DNA of 64,000 nucleotides from Bolinopsis microptera (GCF_026151205.1 NC_087082.1:17391401-17455400), one strand, 5' to 3'. Numbered from the stretch's first letter, positions 39,001 to 54,000 are shown. The notes: generated by a model not told the origin, from the letters alone. Numbers and translations: made by a program.

Positions 39001-42000
39001 ACCAGTTCCAGCTGAAAAGTTCACCCCTGTCCAAGGAAGCTTCTCCGGAGGGACACAGACATCAACTCTTGCTGTTGACGGAACTCTTGTCAATGAAGAT
39101 ACTGCTTACACTTGCAGAATAACTTCCGGATCTTTACCTGATTCCAGCCACTCGGATACCACAGTCAATCTTAATGTTTATGGTATGTTCTTTAAACTCC
39201 AACTGGAATTTTTTCGCGATGTAGTTTTTTTATATTATACGATTTTATATTTTTCAATCATCTTTCAATTTAATTCAATATCAGAACAATAACATGTTTA
39301 TATCAAGTGAGCGTTATAAATTGCACAATTTGTAAATGTACCATTACCAAAACTTACTTCAGACGTTCAATCTGTAAACAAAGAAGTAAAGAAAGGCTCT
39401 GCAACAACAATAACCTGTGTTATCATCGGAATTATTAAAACAGTAACAGTAACTTGGCGGACTAGTACGGGACCAGTTCCAGCTGAAAAGTTCACCACTG
39501 TCCAAGGAAACTTCTCCGGAGGGACACAGACATCAACTCTTGCTGTAGACGGAACTCTTGTCAATAAAGATACTGCCTACACTTGCAAAATAACTTCCGG
39601 ATCTTTACCTGATTCCAGCCACTCGGATACCACCGTCAATCTTAACGTTTATGGTATGTTCTTTAAACTCCAACTGAAGTTCTTTTGCAATGCAGTTATT
39701 TTTTTTATACGATTTTATATATTAATAAAACAAATATTTAATAGTAGTAAGTAGTAAATCTTTCAAAGTACGAAATATCTCTTTAAAAGAGCATCCTAGG
39801 CACCTTATAGATATCAAAACGCATAAAAAAGAAAACAAAAACATCAACCATCTTCTAACTTCTTCCACTCCTCCCTATCTAAAGCTAAAAATCTAAGGTC
39901 TTCGAAATCAGTCAAATTCCTAAGTCTAATATCAAGATTTCTACTAGTCAAGTCTTTTCTAATAACATCTAATAAGTTTAAACATGGTCTACCCCGTCTC
40001 CCTTCCATAAAAATATCAGAATTTATAGCAAATAACATAGAGGTGTATGCTGGTGAGTCTTCCTGTCCTCTTAAGATATGTCCTAACATTCTCCATCGAA
40101 ACTTAGAGACCCTCACAGACAAGGGAGTGACATAACAACGAGCATAGAGTGCCTCATTAGAAATAACCCCAGTAGGCCATCTGATGTTGAGAATTCTTCG
40201 GAGGTGTTTGCGATGAGCAATATCAAGTTCATTCAACGAAGCTAGTGGTGCAGCCCAGGAGTTGCAGTTGTAGAGTAGAATAGAGACTACTTGTGCCTCG
40301 TAGATTTTGATCTTCCTTTGGACTGAAATCTTGCTCTTCATCCAAACTTTCTGAAATTTACTAAAGGCAACATTACCAAGGAATATTCGATTCTTGATAT
40401 CCTTAACAGTGCACATCAACGATCCTAAAGTTTTGTTAGAGCGCCACTCTTCATCACCTCTATACACTTTTCCAACAATCACCTTGCGTTTAACAGTGGG
40501 TTTAGGATCTGCTAAATAAAAATGGACAAATTCAGTCTTGGAAGAATTGATATGAAGGTCCCACTGCTGGAATATATCTTTAGCGATAGGAAGCATTTCT
40601 TTGAGTGGAGCAAGTTCAGTGTTATTAAAGTCAATATCATCAGAGTATCCTGTTTCGAGTGGCATGAATTCTTCTGAGATAGGAGGATTAGGGATTGGAT
40701 GATTCACTGGGTAAGGTGTTGATGATACTTGGGAGAGTACAGATCTGAGGTGAATAAGTGCAGCGGCTTCAACAACAGTAAATAGATTACCTGATAGTGC
40801 ATCTCCTTGAAATGCTCCAGTTGTGCTTTGGAACTCAATTGATACAGTATTATTGACTTTTACTTTCAACACTGTGTTTGATAGTAGGAGCCGTACCATC
40901 CTAATTTCATCACTAGTACAGCCAGCATCTTCAAGAACATTGAGTACTGTTTCTCTGCTGATGGTGTCAAAGGCACTTGACATGTCTATACTCATTCTGT
41001 GGTAGCTCCAATGCTTTCTAAGTACCACTGAGGTTAGCATACGTTGAGACCAAATTATATCGCCACAACTTCTACCTCTCTTGTAAGCACTTTGTGTAGG
41101 ACCGGTGTACTGATCTAGCTTGCCTTGGATACGTTTTAGGGTAATCATTGACAGTAATTTTCTGGAGCAGTTTGAGAGGGTGAGAGGTCTGATGTTTGCT
41201 GCTGGACCAAGTGGTTTCTTAGGCTTTTGGAGTGGAGTAATGTTGCCTTTTCCAATAGATGTTATGGTGGTGTTTGTTTCGAATGCGGTATTTATACAGT
41301 CTGCATATTTCTGAAATACACTTCTGTTTGCATACTTAATCAATTCACTTGGGATATCATCAGGCCCAGTGGCTCTACCATTCTTCAAAGCTTTAGCAGC
41401 TATCTCAACTTCAATAGCAGTAATAGGGTCAGCGAGAGGACTAGGTTGATCAAAGAAAGTGTCAATAGGCTCAACTGTATGTTTTGCAGTGAACTTCTCT
41501 TCAAAGTGGTTCTTTAGTGTAGCAGCTTTTCCAGTGTCTGTACCTATGAAGTTAGAGTTTTCATCATGCACACTTACGGTTGGAGCACGTTTGATACCTG
41601 CTAGTTGGCGAGTGGCTGCAAAGTATGCTCTAGAACTATCAGTTTCGTTTATCTCTTCAGCAAGAGTGTCTGCATGCTCTTCTTGAAGGAGCTTGATTCT
41701 CTTACGAGTGTCATTTTGAATACGATTGATTTTGGTACGTATAACTGATCTATCTTCAGAGGTGTTGTTCTGATTGAGTAGAGCTTGTAGAACTTTCTTT
41801 TCATCAGACATCTCTCGAATTTCAAGGTCATTACAAAAGTTTTCAGGGCGTTTCCTAGGAAGGTATCCAATACTAACCTCAGCAGCTTTATGTACATTGT
41901 GAAACAAACTATTCATTTCTTCCTCAGGGTTAGGATTAACAGGGCTGTCTGTTAGAATATCATTCAATGTGTTGTTGTAATGCATTTTAGCAGCAGGATT

Positions 42001-45000
42001 ACTGACAAGGGTTGTGATATCAAAATGCATTTTAGGTTTCTGTTTGGGGAAGACAAGGTGAGCGTCACTGAAGTTGAAACGTGTAATAACAATTTTGTGA
42101 TCAGATTTAACAAGAGTACCCCCATAACTTCGAGAATTCACTAAAAGTTTCTTCAATCGACTGCTACATAGGACATAGTCAATTTGAGAGTAGTAGGGCA
42201 AAGTGCGATGTGAGTTTTTAGGAGCTGAGTAGTCTTTCATAAAACCAATTCTTGTTGTTATATGACGGACAGGGTGCTGGAAGCTAGTGTTGCAAGCAAA
42301 AAGTTTTTTATCAACAAGAAAATTAAGAAGATGCTCTCCATTTGAATTCCTCTTTCCAGACCCATACATACCCATAAAGTCATTATACCCGAAAACAATA
42401 TCTGAATGAGACAATTTACCGAGTCGAGAGTTGAAATCTCCAAGAATATATAAGTCCCAACTTGATGGGATATCAACAGCTTTGCCAAGAAACTTGTAGA
42501 AATAATCACGTGCGGATACTTATCACAATTTACTTGAGTGTGTCCATAGGCATTGATAACACGGCAAAGTCTTGGTTTACCTGATTTACTTGGTATCTCA
42601 AGATCTAGATAAGCAACCCTGTCACTGATACTGTTGTAACACTTGATGTAGTTGGTATAGACTGAATTTACAAGAAAACCAATACCTGCTTGCCACTTAT
42701 TGTCAAATTGCTGAAAGTTTATGAAGCGATATTTGTGTGATTTCCCATCATCATCTGTAAAATGCAAAACTGAATCCTCAAAGTGACGACATTTTGTTTC
42801 TTGCACAGCGAGAATGTCTATTTTACGATAATAGCAATCTCTCAAAAGTTCATCCCGTTTAACTGGAGAAGTAATACCCAGGACATTAAAAGTAGCTAGA
42901 GTGAAGATTAGTGCTGTGCTTCTTCTTTTGCGTTCTGATGTAGATAATCTACTCTGTACGTTGCCGCCAGAGCATCTGCCGAAATCACTCGAACAGGCCA
43001 TCCTTAATAAAACAAATATTTATTTTTACGGCACAATCAAACAATATCAATAATAAATAAATCAGGGGAGGTTTGAAGAGGTTTCAAGTGCCGAAGGCCA
43101 CTGCTAATCTTTAGGATTTGAGAGTGACCTGTGCTTGAAACCCCCTCAACCATCCACTACGTCAATACAAATATATGTTATACAAGTATAGAAAAATATA
43201 ATAATATAAAATTACTTATTGGTTTAGTTTGGTGACATAGGAGAGCCCAGTTGAGTTTTAGTTTAGGTTTAGGTTTTCAATTATAGTTTAAAAGGTTAGC
43301 CATGTTTCATGGCAGAGAGAGATATCATGTGTGCAGAGCCGTACCGGATTTAGGATTTGAAATATAATATAAAGTAGTTACCATGTATTAGGGTCATCTC
43401 GATTTTGGAGGGATAGCAAGTGCTTTTTAAGGTTAGATTTAATAATACCTGACGAGGCTGACAAGTCTGAATTCTTGGAAGAACCCGGGATTATTATCCC
43501 ATCTTCATTAGCATCACAAATTTCGAATACATAGGGGCTGAGGTCATTCCAAATTTTCGTAGAGGTGTACAAAAAGTTCGGTTGGGAGATATCTAACCTC
43601 AGTAATGGGACAATCAGACGAAGTTTTTCATTTCTAGGACAGAACTTGAAAAGATCTTTAATCGACTGGGGGACATCAAATTAAAGAATTTTGAATAGTT
43701 CCATAAATGTATGGTACATGTGCAGATTCTCCAGGTTCATAATTTTCTGCTCAGTGAATAGCGGTTTAGTGTGTTCAAGACAGTAGTTCTTGCTAGCCAT
43801 ATGTTCGTTATAAGTTCTTGAACGTGCACAGGTTAAATAGTATTCTTTATGATCAAAATTGGGATAAATCACGTTCATAGCACTGAGGTAATTATATAAC
43901 CTATTATAAATTATTTTTTCAAGTATTTTTCCAAATATCGGTAATGTAGAAACAGGTCGATAGTTATCAAGGCATCGTGAGTCTCCTTTTTTATAAATTG
44001 GTGTAATATAGCCCGTTTTAAGCTTGTTTGGAAAGACCCCATTGTCCAAGAACCAATTAAAGAATCTAGAGATATGACCAGACAGATAATTTACACTCTT
44101 TTTTAAGACTTTAACAGAGATATCACTTGCCTTCCCATTTTCAAGGCTACCAATAATTTTACTTATCTCTTCCTCGTCACAGGGGCTGAGAAAAAAAGAG
44201 TTCACTATTCTTTCTCTGCCCTTGAGGTATTGTTTAAACTTCGTTTTATTGAAATTGCCATCAGTTACCGTACGAGATGGTACAGAAGATTGAACTTTTC
44301 AATTAAGAGTACGAGCAATAGACGAGAAGTAGATGTTAAATCCGTTAGCAATCTCACGGCGTTCAGTTACAATTCTACCATCAATTAAGAATGATGCTTT
44401 TATATCTTTTTTAGATTTACCCCTGAGTTCGTTAATCAATTCCCAGGTTTTTTTAATATTTCCTTTAGCAAGTTCAAATTTTTTCCCATAGTGGGCTTTT
44501 TTCGCAGATTTTATAGCTTTGTTTAGGATAGAACGATACTCCTTATACTTAAGATATAAAGTTTCCTCACCTAATGGGTTGATTTTGGTACACGAAGCCT
44601 TCCATCGCTTGTAGTGAAAGCCTTTAGTAAACACATATTTAATTAACGCAGAAGTGATCCATGGATTCATCAATCTATTGCGTTTTGATTGAAAACCAGC
44701 AGTAGAGTCCACTTTGAAATTCAGTTCGATTTTTTCATGGACAGTTTCGACAAATTTTTCAAAACCTTCCTCATCATACGAAAAGTTCGATTGGTAGATA
44801 TCCCTTCCGATATCATTAAGGAAGCTTTCTATATTAGACTCACAGTAATCATACTTAGATTTAAGTTTGGCATCATTTGGACTCTCTTTAGTATTACACG
44901 ATATGAAACAGAAGATGGGGTTATGATGGGAAATCTTGGATTCAAGAATTCGAGATCCTAAGACACGCTCAGTAGAGTTCACTAAAATATTATCAATTAA

Positions 45001-48000
45001 GCTTTCGTTGCAACCCGGCTTGGCATGGGTGGCAATCGATATCAAAGGGATTAAATTGTTACTGTAGATAGTTTGTTCAAATTCGGCTATGTTTCGTCCC
45101 TGGGCCAAAAGATCAACATTGAAGTCACCTGTCAAGGCTACATTATCAGACGGTAGGAATTTCATTAACACATCAAGCTCAGCAAGTGCATCTAGAATAT
45201 CACCACTAGGGGGCCTGTAAACAACACCAGCAATCTGTGGAACCTCTGTGTTAGTGATCTCAACAAAAAGTGTTTCAAGATTGTTAGAGCATTTACATAA
45301 CCTTTCGATTCGGCTGTATTGGTACTTATTGTCAATATATACACCAAGGCCACTACCTTTCTTTTTCCCATCAGTTTTGGAGTTGTACTCACTGCTGTAA
45401 CCATCAATTTTGTATAGATCTTTATTTTCCTCATCAATGTTTGTTTCAGCTAGCGCAATAACTGCAAATTTCTCATCATATTGACTCATATCAGTAATAA
45501 AGCTGTCAAAGTTAGATGCGTTCCCATCAATGTTGTTAAACACAATAGATATAAACGGCTTGTTATGGTTAAGTATGTTTTTAGACAGCCGGTTGAAATT
45601 TGTCATGTTATAAGACCTACAGTCTTTTAGAATGTTTGAAATAGTCTCCATATCTTCGTCTCTTTCTACAGTGTTGGGATCATATTTGTCATAAATAATT
45701 GAGTTGAAAGGATTGTACCTTTGGGATTTGAAGGCGAAACATTGACTGCAGTGCCACATTTGTTTAACATGGTCAAATTTAAAGCTCTGTTCAGAACATT
45801 TGGCATAATATATTGTATCGCAACACTCACATATTATGACTTTATGATGGCTTAGTACATTGCTATCACAACCTGGACATCTCTCTCTTGTAATATTAAA
45901 GTTTATTGAGGTCATATCGGTAAGATATCACCCCTACTACCCCTACTTAGGGCACTCCTATAGTCACCATTTCCACCTTTAAATCTTTCCGTGGACTGAC
46001 TTCCACCACGTTGTACAATACATCGTTTTATATTCATGCAAAATATTTTCAGGCCTTCTCTTCCGAGATGTACAACATCATTGACCAATGGTGTGCCATC
46101 ACGTGAGAATCTACCATACTTAGAAGGCATGCATCCGTTAACAGAACCTAGTACAGAGTTATCTATAATAAACATGTTTTTTCTATTATAAACCATGTCA
46201 ACAATTAAACTGTTTAACTCCCCTATACGTGAGTTAACAAACTGTGATTTAGTGGGCAGAGTAGACTAATATGAACTTTACTATTAGGATAAAATTGCTG
46301 AATTTCACTACATTTCTTCTTAAGTTTAGCAATAAGTGTTCTAGTAGATGGTCTGTTGTTATTGTCCCGAATATCATTGATTCCCGTGTGTATAACAATG
46401 TTCCGATAAGGGCCTATGTCTTTCGGAGAAGGAATATCGTCAATTTTAGCAGCCCACATTCGCTTACCAGGAACCCATTTTCCGAGAGTTCCAACATCTT
46501 TACCAAATTGAATGTATTTAGTGTTTGAGTCCCCAATTAAAACTGTGCTATTTTTGTAGTAAGGCGCAATATGCCTAAAGGTAAAGCTGTACCTCACAGA
46601 ATTTGTCTCATCAGATTCCTCTTCATCTTCTTCATTAGCGAGGGGTTCAATACCATGATTCCAGATTTCCTGGGACAACCTGGACATCACGTACACACTT
46701 CCATCTTTGAGCTTTAAGGACTTTTCAGTCGACTTATGTGTGAACTTTATTGTGCGTTCTTCGCCAAGAGACACAGTGACTATTATTGATTCAGGGTCAA
46801 TAAGTACCTCATTGTCACAGTGTTGGGGGATATGGCTACTATTGCCTGTATATCTTGTTACAAGGCAAGAGTTCAGCCAGCTCTTCCTATTGGGGAGAGA
46901 GGGACGCACACAGTCCAAAAGATCTTGTATCTCTACTGGAGTTTCCTTTGCCTGATGATATGCTCCTGTATACCAGTATCCATGTTCACCAAAGTAGATG
47001 ACATCCCTGCTGCTACCAACCGAAGAAAAATCTGCACTACTGTCCTCCAGCAGCTTTATAAGTTTGCTGTGAAGCTCAACAGGCACTATATCTTCCTGAT
47101 AAGTTATATAAGGGTCACATGCAGGGTCTATAGAAATTTGAGATGCAGTAAAGTGAGGAGAAGTAGTGTTAGGGGTCATAACGATAGAGTCGTCGTTGGG
47201 TAGTTCACCTTCATCAAATTTCTGTGTGGACGTTGAGGGACAAACATGATCATTGATCTTTTCCAATTGCACTTTGATCTGAGTCATCAGGTTATCAACA
47301 TGATCGAAAGTACTGCTGTTAGTCGAAGGTTGCTCTGTAATAGGAATACTTTTGAGAGAGTCCTTCAGGTCATCAATCTCCTGTTTGAGAGAATAACTGG
47401 TTGTCTCAAGAGCTGAGCCACTCTCCTTTACTTTCGTAAGTACATCCTTGATAACAGCTATGTCTTCAGTGATGTCTTCAATTCCAGTTACTAATCGTTC
47501 TGTTTTTTTGGAGTGTTCTTTGAAACCGTCCTCCTTGAGTATGAGGTGTTTGATATGCTCGTTGAAGAACTCTATGGTTGTTGTACTATCTTTGAGGTCC
47601 TCATTACATTTGGATATCTTAGCAATGTTGCTAAAGAATTCTGTTAAGGCTTTGGATTTATCCTCCTCCTTCAATCTTCTTGTGTAAGGAAAGATAAAGC
47701 AGTCCGGGCACTTCCAGGAAGTGCTGAGCTTCTTTAGAGAAGCTACTGTGAGGCCAGCCAGGTTAACACAGTTTGAATGGAAGGTCTGCTTACAATTAAC
47801 ACATAAGATTGTCACGGGGTTCTTAGACTCTACGAAGCAGGGACACTTAGAGAGTAGCGATGCTGGTTCGTTGCTCTCTACATCTAGGAAGTCTCCATCA
47901 GATGTTAGATCTGCATCTGGCTCTGTGTTCCTATTATGTATTCTGCTAGTGACTTTTCGGCTTAAAACAGGGCTTGAAATAGGGGTGGATCCAGCTGACT

Positions 48001-51000
48001 TGCACCCTCGAGACGTGGCATTAAAGAGGTCCGATCTCCTGTCGAGTTTCTTGTCGAGTTTCTTGTCGGTCGTTTTCATGGTGATAATGGATGCGGAGTA
48101 CAGGGGTGAGCGGAGGCGGCCAGGGTCATACCCATCGAACCAGACCAGTAAACCTGAAACAAGCTAGGCGGCAGTGAGATGAGTAACATAAATTTATCAG
48201 TGATCACGTTAAGCTTAGCAGGAATCACCAGTAGATTTAAGGCTAGTTAACGAGTTATAAAGTCAATTGAAAATGAATAAAGTATACTGAAACGTCAAAT
48301 GTGTTGGATGAGATGTAAAATGGAGTGAATGTGCAATGACGGGGAAGGGGCTGGGGTAAGGAGGGGCTGCTAATTCATATTCAATGTAATTTTCAACTTT
48401 ATCAATAAACAATCCCACACAAATATTAGTTAGAATTTCAAATCTGAATGGATGTACACATATAAAGGGTAAATAGTCTGCGGGTATTATATATATATTT
48501 TTTCAATTAAAAAACAAGAAAAAAAGTGTGGGGTGGCAGAGGGGGAAAAAGTGGGGGGAGGGATTTTGCAAGACTGAAGGTGGATATCTTCACTTTTTAG
48601 ATTTCCATTGACCAACTGTCTTGGGTTGAATAATCTTCTAACTATAACACGAATAGGTCAGTATAATAATAAAAGCACAGCTAAACCTCAAGTACAATGT
48701 TCATAATTAAAAAAATTAATAAACATCTGATAGAACTATTGATACTTTTAGAGTTATAACAATCAAAGATATCAGTATAAATTTAAGTTTAAGTTTGTCA
48801 TACATTAAATCAGCAATAAAGTACTTAAGTACGTACTTATCAATACGTTTCAATATTTGCAGTGGTTCACAAAACCATTGCTTATAATAACTGTTATTTT
48901 ATTGTGGCACTTCAATTTGAGTGCAAACCGTAATCACCATACATTTCAACACTACATACAGCAGTATCATATATATACAAACATTTGAGGATATCCAGAC
49001 TGCAGCAAAGCAAGTTCACAAGGTTAAAAGTAGGGTCAGGGTAGGGTCACGTGGATGTGAATGATGATGTTTATGATGGTGTTGATGCTGATTGTAGAAA
49101 ATGATAATTACTCAACTTGCTTCAAGAGTCCATGGCTAGTCTTCTGAGTACACGACCCGGCCACCCCGCATCACCCCCACACACCTTTTCCGATTAGTGC
49201 TGCATTACTTGCGAACTTACTTGACTGACATTCTTTTTCGACATCCTCAAATTATTTGTTATATAGTAGTGTTGAAAGTATTATTACAATCAACTTTCAA
49301 TTTAAATCATTTTCATGACGACGAAATATAATTATCACACGAGTGTTATAAATTGTAAAATTTGTCAATGTACCATTACCAAAACTTACTTCAGACGTTG
49401 AATCGGTAAACAAAGAAGTAAAGAAAGGCTCTGCAACAACAATATCCTGTGTTATCATCGGAATTATTGAAACAGCAACAGTAACCTGGCGAACTAGTAC
49501 AGGACCAGTTCCAGCTGAAAAGTTCACCCCTGTCCAAGGAAGCTTCTCCGGAGGGACACAGACATCAACTCTTGCTGTAGACGGAACTTTTGTCAATGAA
49601 GATACTGCTTACACTTGCAAAATAACTCCCGGATCTTTACCTGATTCCAGCCACTCGGATACCACCGTCAATCTTAACGTTTATGGTATGTTCTTTAAAC
49701 TCCAACTGAAGTTCTTTTGCAATGCAGTTTTTTTGTTTTTATACGATTTTATATATTACAATCAACTTTCAATTTAACTCAATATCATCACGACGAAATA
49801 AAATTATCACACGATAGTCATAATTGCACAATTTGTAAATGTACCATTACCAAGACTTACTTCAGACGTTGAATCGGTAAACAAAGAAGTGAAGAAAGGC
49901 TCTGCAACAACAATATCCTGTGTTATCATCGGAATAACTGAAACAGTAACAGTAACTTGGCAGACTAGTACGGGACCAGTTCCAGCTGAAAAGTTCACCC
50001 CAGTCCGAGGAAGCTTCTCCGGAGGGACACAGACATCAACTCTTGCTGTAGACGGAACTCTTGTTAATGAAGATACTGCCTACACTTGCAGAATAACTTC
50101 CGGATCTTTACCTGATTCCAGCCACTCGGATACCACTGTCAATCTTAACGTTTATGGTATGTTATTTAAACTCCAACTGAAGTTCTTTTGCAATGCAGTT
50201 TTTTTGTTTTTATACGATTTTATATATTACAATCAACTTTCAATTTAAATCATTTTCATGACGACGAAATATAATTATCACACGAGTGTTATAAATTGTA
50301 AAATTTGTCAATGTACCATTACCAAAACTTACTTCAGACGTTGAATCGGTAAACAAAGAAGTAAAGAAAGGCTCTGCAACAACAATATCCTGTGTTATCA
50401 TCGGAATTATTGAAACAGCAACAGTAACCTGGCGAACTAGTACAGGACCAGTTCCAGCTGAAAAGTTCACCCCTGTCCAAGGAAGCTTCTCCGGAGGGAC
50501 ACAGACATCAACTCTTGCTGTAGACGGAACTTTTGTCAATGAAGATACTGCTTACACTTGCAAAATAACTCCCGGATCTTTACCTGATTCCAGCCACTCG
50601 GATACCACCGTCAATCTTAACGTTTATGGTATGTTCTTTAAACTCCAACTGAAGTTCTTTTGCAATGCAGTTTTTTTGTTTTTATACGATTTTATATATT
50701 ACAATCAACTTTCAATTTAACTCAATATCATCACGACGAAATAAAATTATCACACGATAGTCATAATTGCACAATTTGTAAATGTACCATTACCAAGACT
50801 TACTTCAGACGTTGAATCGGTAAACAAAGAAGTGAAGAAAGGCTCTGCAACAACAATATCCTGTGTTATCATCGGAATAACTGAAACAGTAACAGTAACT
50901 TGGCAGACTAGTACGGGACCAGTTCCAGCTGAAAAGTTCACCCCTGTCCGAGGAAGCTTCTCCGGAGGGACACAGACATCAACTCTTGCTGTAGACGGAA

Positions 51001-54000
51001 CTCTTGTTAATGAAGATACTGCCTACACTTGCAGAATAACTTCCGGATCTTTACCTGATTCCAGCCACTCGGATACCACTGTCAATCTTAACGTTTATGG
51101 TATGTTATTTAAACTCCAACTGAAGTTCTTTTGCAATGCAGTTTTTTTGTTTTTATACGATTTTATATATTACAATCAACTTTCAATTTAAATCATTTTC
51201 ATGACGACGAAATATAATTATCACACGAGTGTTATAAATTGTAAAATTTGTCAATGTACCATTACCAAAACTTACTTCAGACGTTGAATCGGTAAACAAA
51301 GAAGTAAAGAAAGGCTCTGCAACAACAATATCCTGTGTTATCATCGGAATTATTGAAACAGCAACAGTAACTTGGCGGACTAGTACAGGACCAGTTCCAG
51401 CTGAAAAGTTCACCCCTGTCCAAGGAAGCTTCTCCGGAGGGACACAGACATCTGCTCTTGCTGTTGACGGAACTCTTGTCAATGAAGATACTGCCTACAC
51501 TTGCAGAATAACTTCCGGATCTTTACCTGATTCCAGCCACTCGGATACCACTGTCAATCTTAACGTTTATGGTATGTTCTTTAAACTCCAACTGAAGTTC
51601 TTTTGCAATGCAGTTTTTTTGTTTTTATACGATTTTATATATTACAATCAACTTTCAATTTAAATCATTTTCATGACGACGAAATATAATTATCACACGA
51701 GTGTTATAAATTGTAAAATTTGTCAATGTACCATTACCAAAACTTACTTCAGACGTTGAATCGGTAAACAAAGAAGTAAAGAAAGGCTTTGCAACAACAA
51801 TATCCTGTGTTATCATTGGAATTATTGAAACAGCAACAGTAACTTGGCGGACTAGTACAGGACCAGTTCCAGCTGAAAAGTTCATCCCTGTCCAAGGAAG
51901 CATCTCCGGAGGGACACAGACATCAACTCTTGCTGTAGACGGAACTCTTGTCAATGAAGATACTGCCTACACTTGCAGAATAACTTCCGGATCTTTACCT
52001 GATTCCAGCCACTCGGATACCACTGTCAATCTTAACGTTTATGGTATGTTCTTTAAACTCCAACTAAAGTTCTTTTGCAATGCAGTTTTTTTGTTTTTAT
52101 ACGATTTTATATATTACAATCAACTTTCAATTTAAATCATTTTCATGACGGCGAAATATAATTATCACACGAGTGTTATAAATTGTAAAATTTGTCAATG
52201 TACCATTACCAAAACTTACTTCAGACGTTGAATCGGTAAACAAAGAAGTAAAGAAAGGCTCTGCAACAACAATATCCTGTGTTATCATCGGAAATATTGA
52301 AACAGCAACAGTAACTTGGCGGACTAGTACGGGACCAGTTCCAGCTGAAAAGTTCACCCCTGTCCAAGGAAGCTTCTCCGGAGGGACACAGACATCAACT
52401 CTTTCTGTTGACGGAACTCTTGTCAATGAAGATACTGCCTACACTTGCAGAATAACTTCCGGATCTTTACCTGATTCCAGCCACTCGGATACCACTGTCA
52501 ATCTTAACGTTTATGGTATGTTCTTTAAACTCCAACTGAAGTTCTTTTGCAATGCAGTTTTTTTCTTTTTATACGATTTTATATATTACAATCAACTTTC
52601 AATTTAAATCTATTTCATGACGACGAAATATAATTATCACACGAGTGTTATAAATTGTAAAATTTGTCAATGTACCATTACCAAAACTTACTTCAGACGT
52701 TGAATCGGTAAACAAAGAAGTAAAGAAAGGCTCTGCAACAACAATATCCTGTGTTATCATCGGAAATATTGAAACAGCAACAGTAACTTGGCGGACTAGT
52801 ACGGGACCAGTTCCAGCTGAAAAGTTCACCCCTGTCCAAGGAAGCTTCTCCGGAGGGACACAGACATCAACTCTTTCTGTTGACGGAACTCTTGTCAATG
52901 AAGATACTGCCTACACTTGCAGAATAACTTCCGGATCTTTACCTGATTCCAGCCACTCGGATACCACTGTCAATCTTAACGTTTATGGTATGTTCTTTAA
53001 ACTCCAACTGAAGTTCTTTTGCAATGCAGTTTTTTTCTTTTTATACGATTTTTTATATTACAATCAACTTTCAATTTAAATCATTTTCATGACGACGAAA
53101 TATAATTATCACACGAGTGTTATAAATTGTAAAATTTGTCAATGTACCATTACCAAAACTTACTTCAGACGTTGAATCGGTAAACAAAGAAGTAAAGAAA
53201 GGCTCTGCAACAACAATATCCTGTGTTATCATCGGAATTATTGAAACAGCAACAGTAACTTGGCGGACTAGTACAGGACCAGTTCCAGCTGAAAAGTTCA
53301 CCCCTGTCCAAGGAAGCTTCTCCGGAGGGACACAGACATCAACTCTTTCTGTTGACGGAACTCTTGTCAATGAAGATACTGCCTACACTTGCAGAATAAC
53401 TTCTGGATCTTTACCTGATTCCAGCCACTCGGATACCACTGTCAATCTTAACGTTTATGGTATGTTCTTTAAACTCCAACTGAAGTTCTTTTGCAATGCA
53501 GTTTTTTTGTTTTTATACGATTTTATATATTACAATCAACTTTCAATTTAAATCATTTTCATGACGACGACATATAATTATCACACGAGTGTTATAAATT
53601 GTAAAATTTGTCAATGTACCATTACCAAAACTTACTTCAGACGTTGAATCGGTAAACAAAGAAGTAAAGAAAGGCTCTGCAACAACAATATCCTGTGTTA
53701 TCATCGGAATTATTGAAACAGCAACAGTAACTTGGCGGACTAGTACAGGACCAGTTCCAGCTGAAAAGTTCACCCCTGTCCAAGGAAGCTTCTCCGGAGG
53801 GACACAGACATCAACTCTTTCTGTTGACGGAACTCTTGTCAATGAAGATACTGCCTACACTTGCAGAATAACTTCTGGATCTTTACCTGATTCCAGCCAC
53901 TCGGATACCACTGTCAATCTTAACGTTTATGGTATGTTCTTTAAACTCCAACTGAAGTTCTTTTGCAATGCAGTTTTTTTGTTTTTATACGATTTTATAT

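Larger units (their letters stand above)
39741..43003 (-). mobile_element. RTE-like LINE nested in the 3' tip of the larger LINE
   Basis: Flanked by 19-bp direct repeats ttaataaaacaaatattta at 39722-39740 and 43004-43022. The left copy spans the junction between host intron and outer LINE, which proves the order of insertion. The element starts only two bases before the ATG of its endonuclease (42999-43001), so the 5' end is either very short or truncated. The minus-strand 3' end has ttactac-like repeats (tactacttactactat). Confidence 0.85.
39725..49282 (-). mobile_element. LINE with PHD-AlkB-SGNH ORF1 (split by a nested LINE)
   Basis: Inserted in the intron after array exon 27; host sequence stops at tatatatta (39724) and resumes as attacaatcaac (49283), giving a short ATTA duplication. 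The element body is 43023-49282 plus the 16-bp tip at 39725-39740, because a second LINE landed in its 3' tip. Order on the minus strand: 5' region of about 1.2 kb (48080-49282), ORF1, ORF2, 3' UTR (43023-43377). ORF1 has one frameshift, and ORF2 lost the central reverse transcriptase. Confidence 0.75.
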
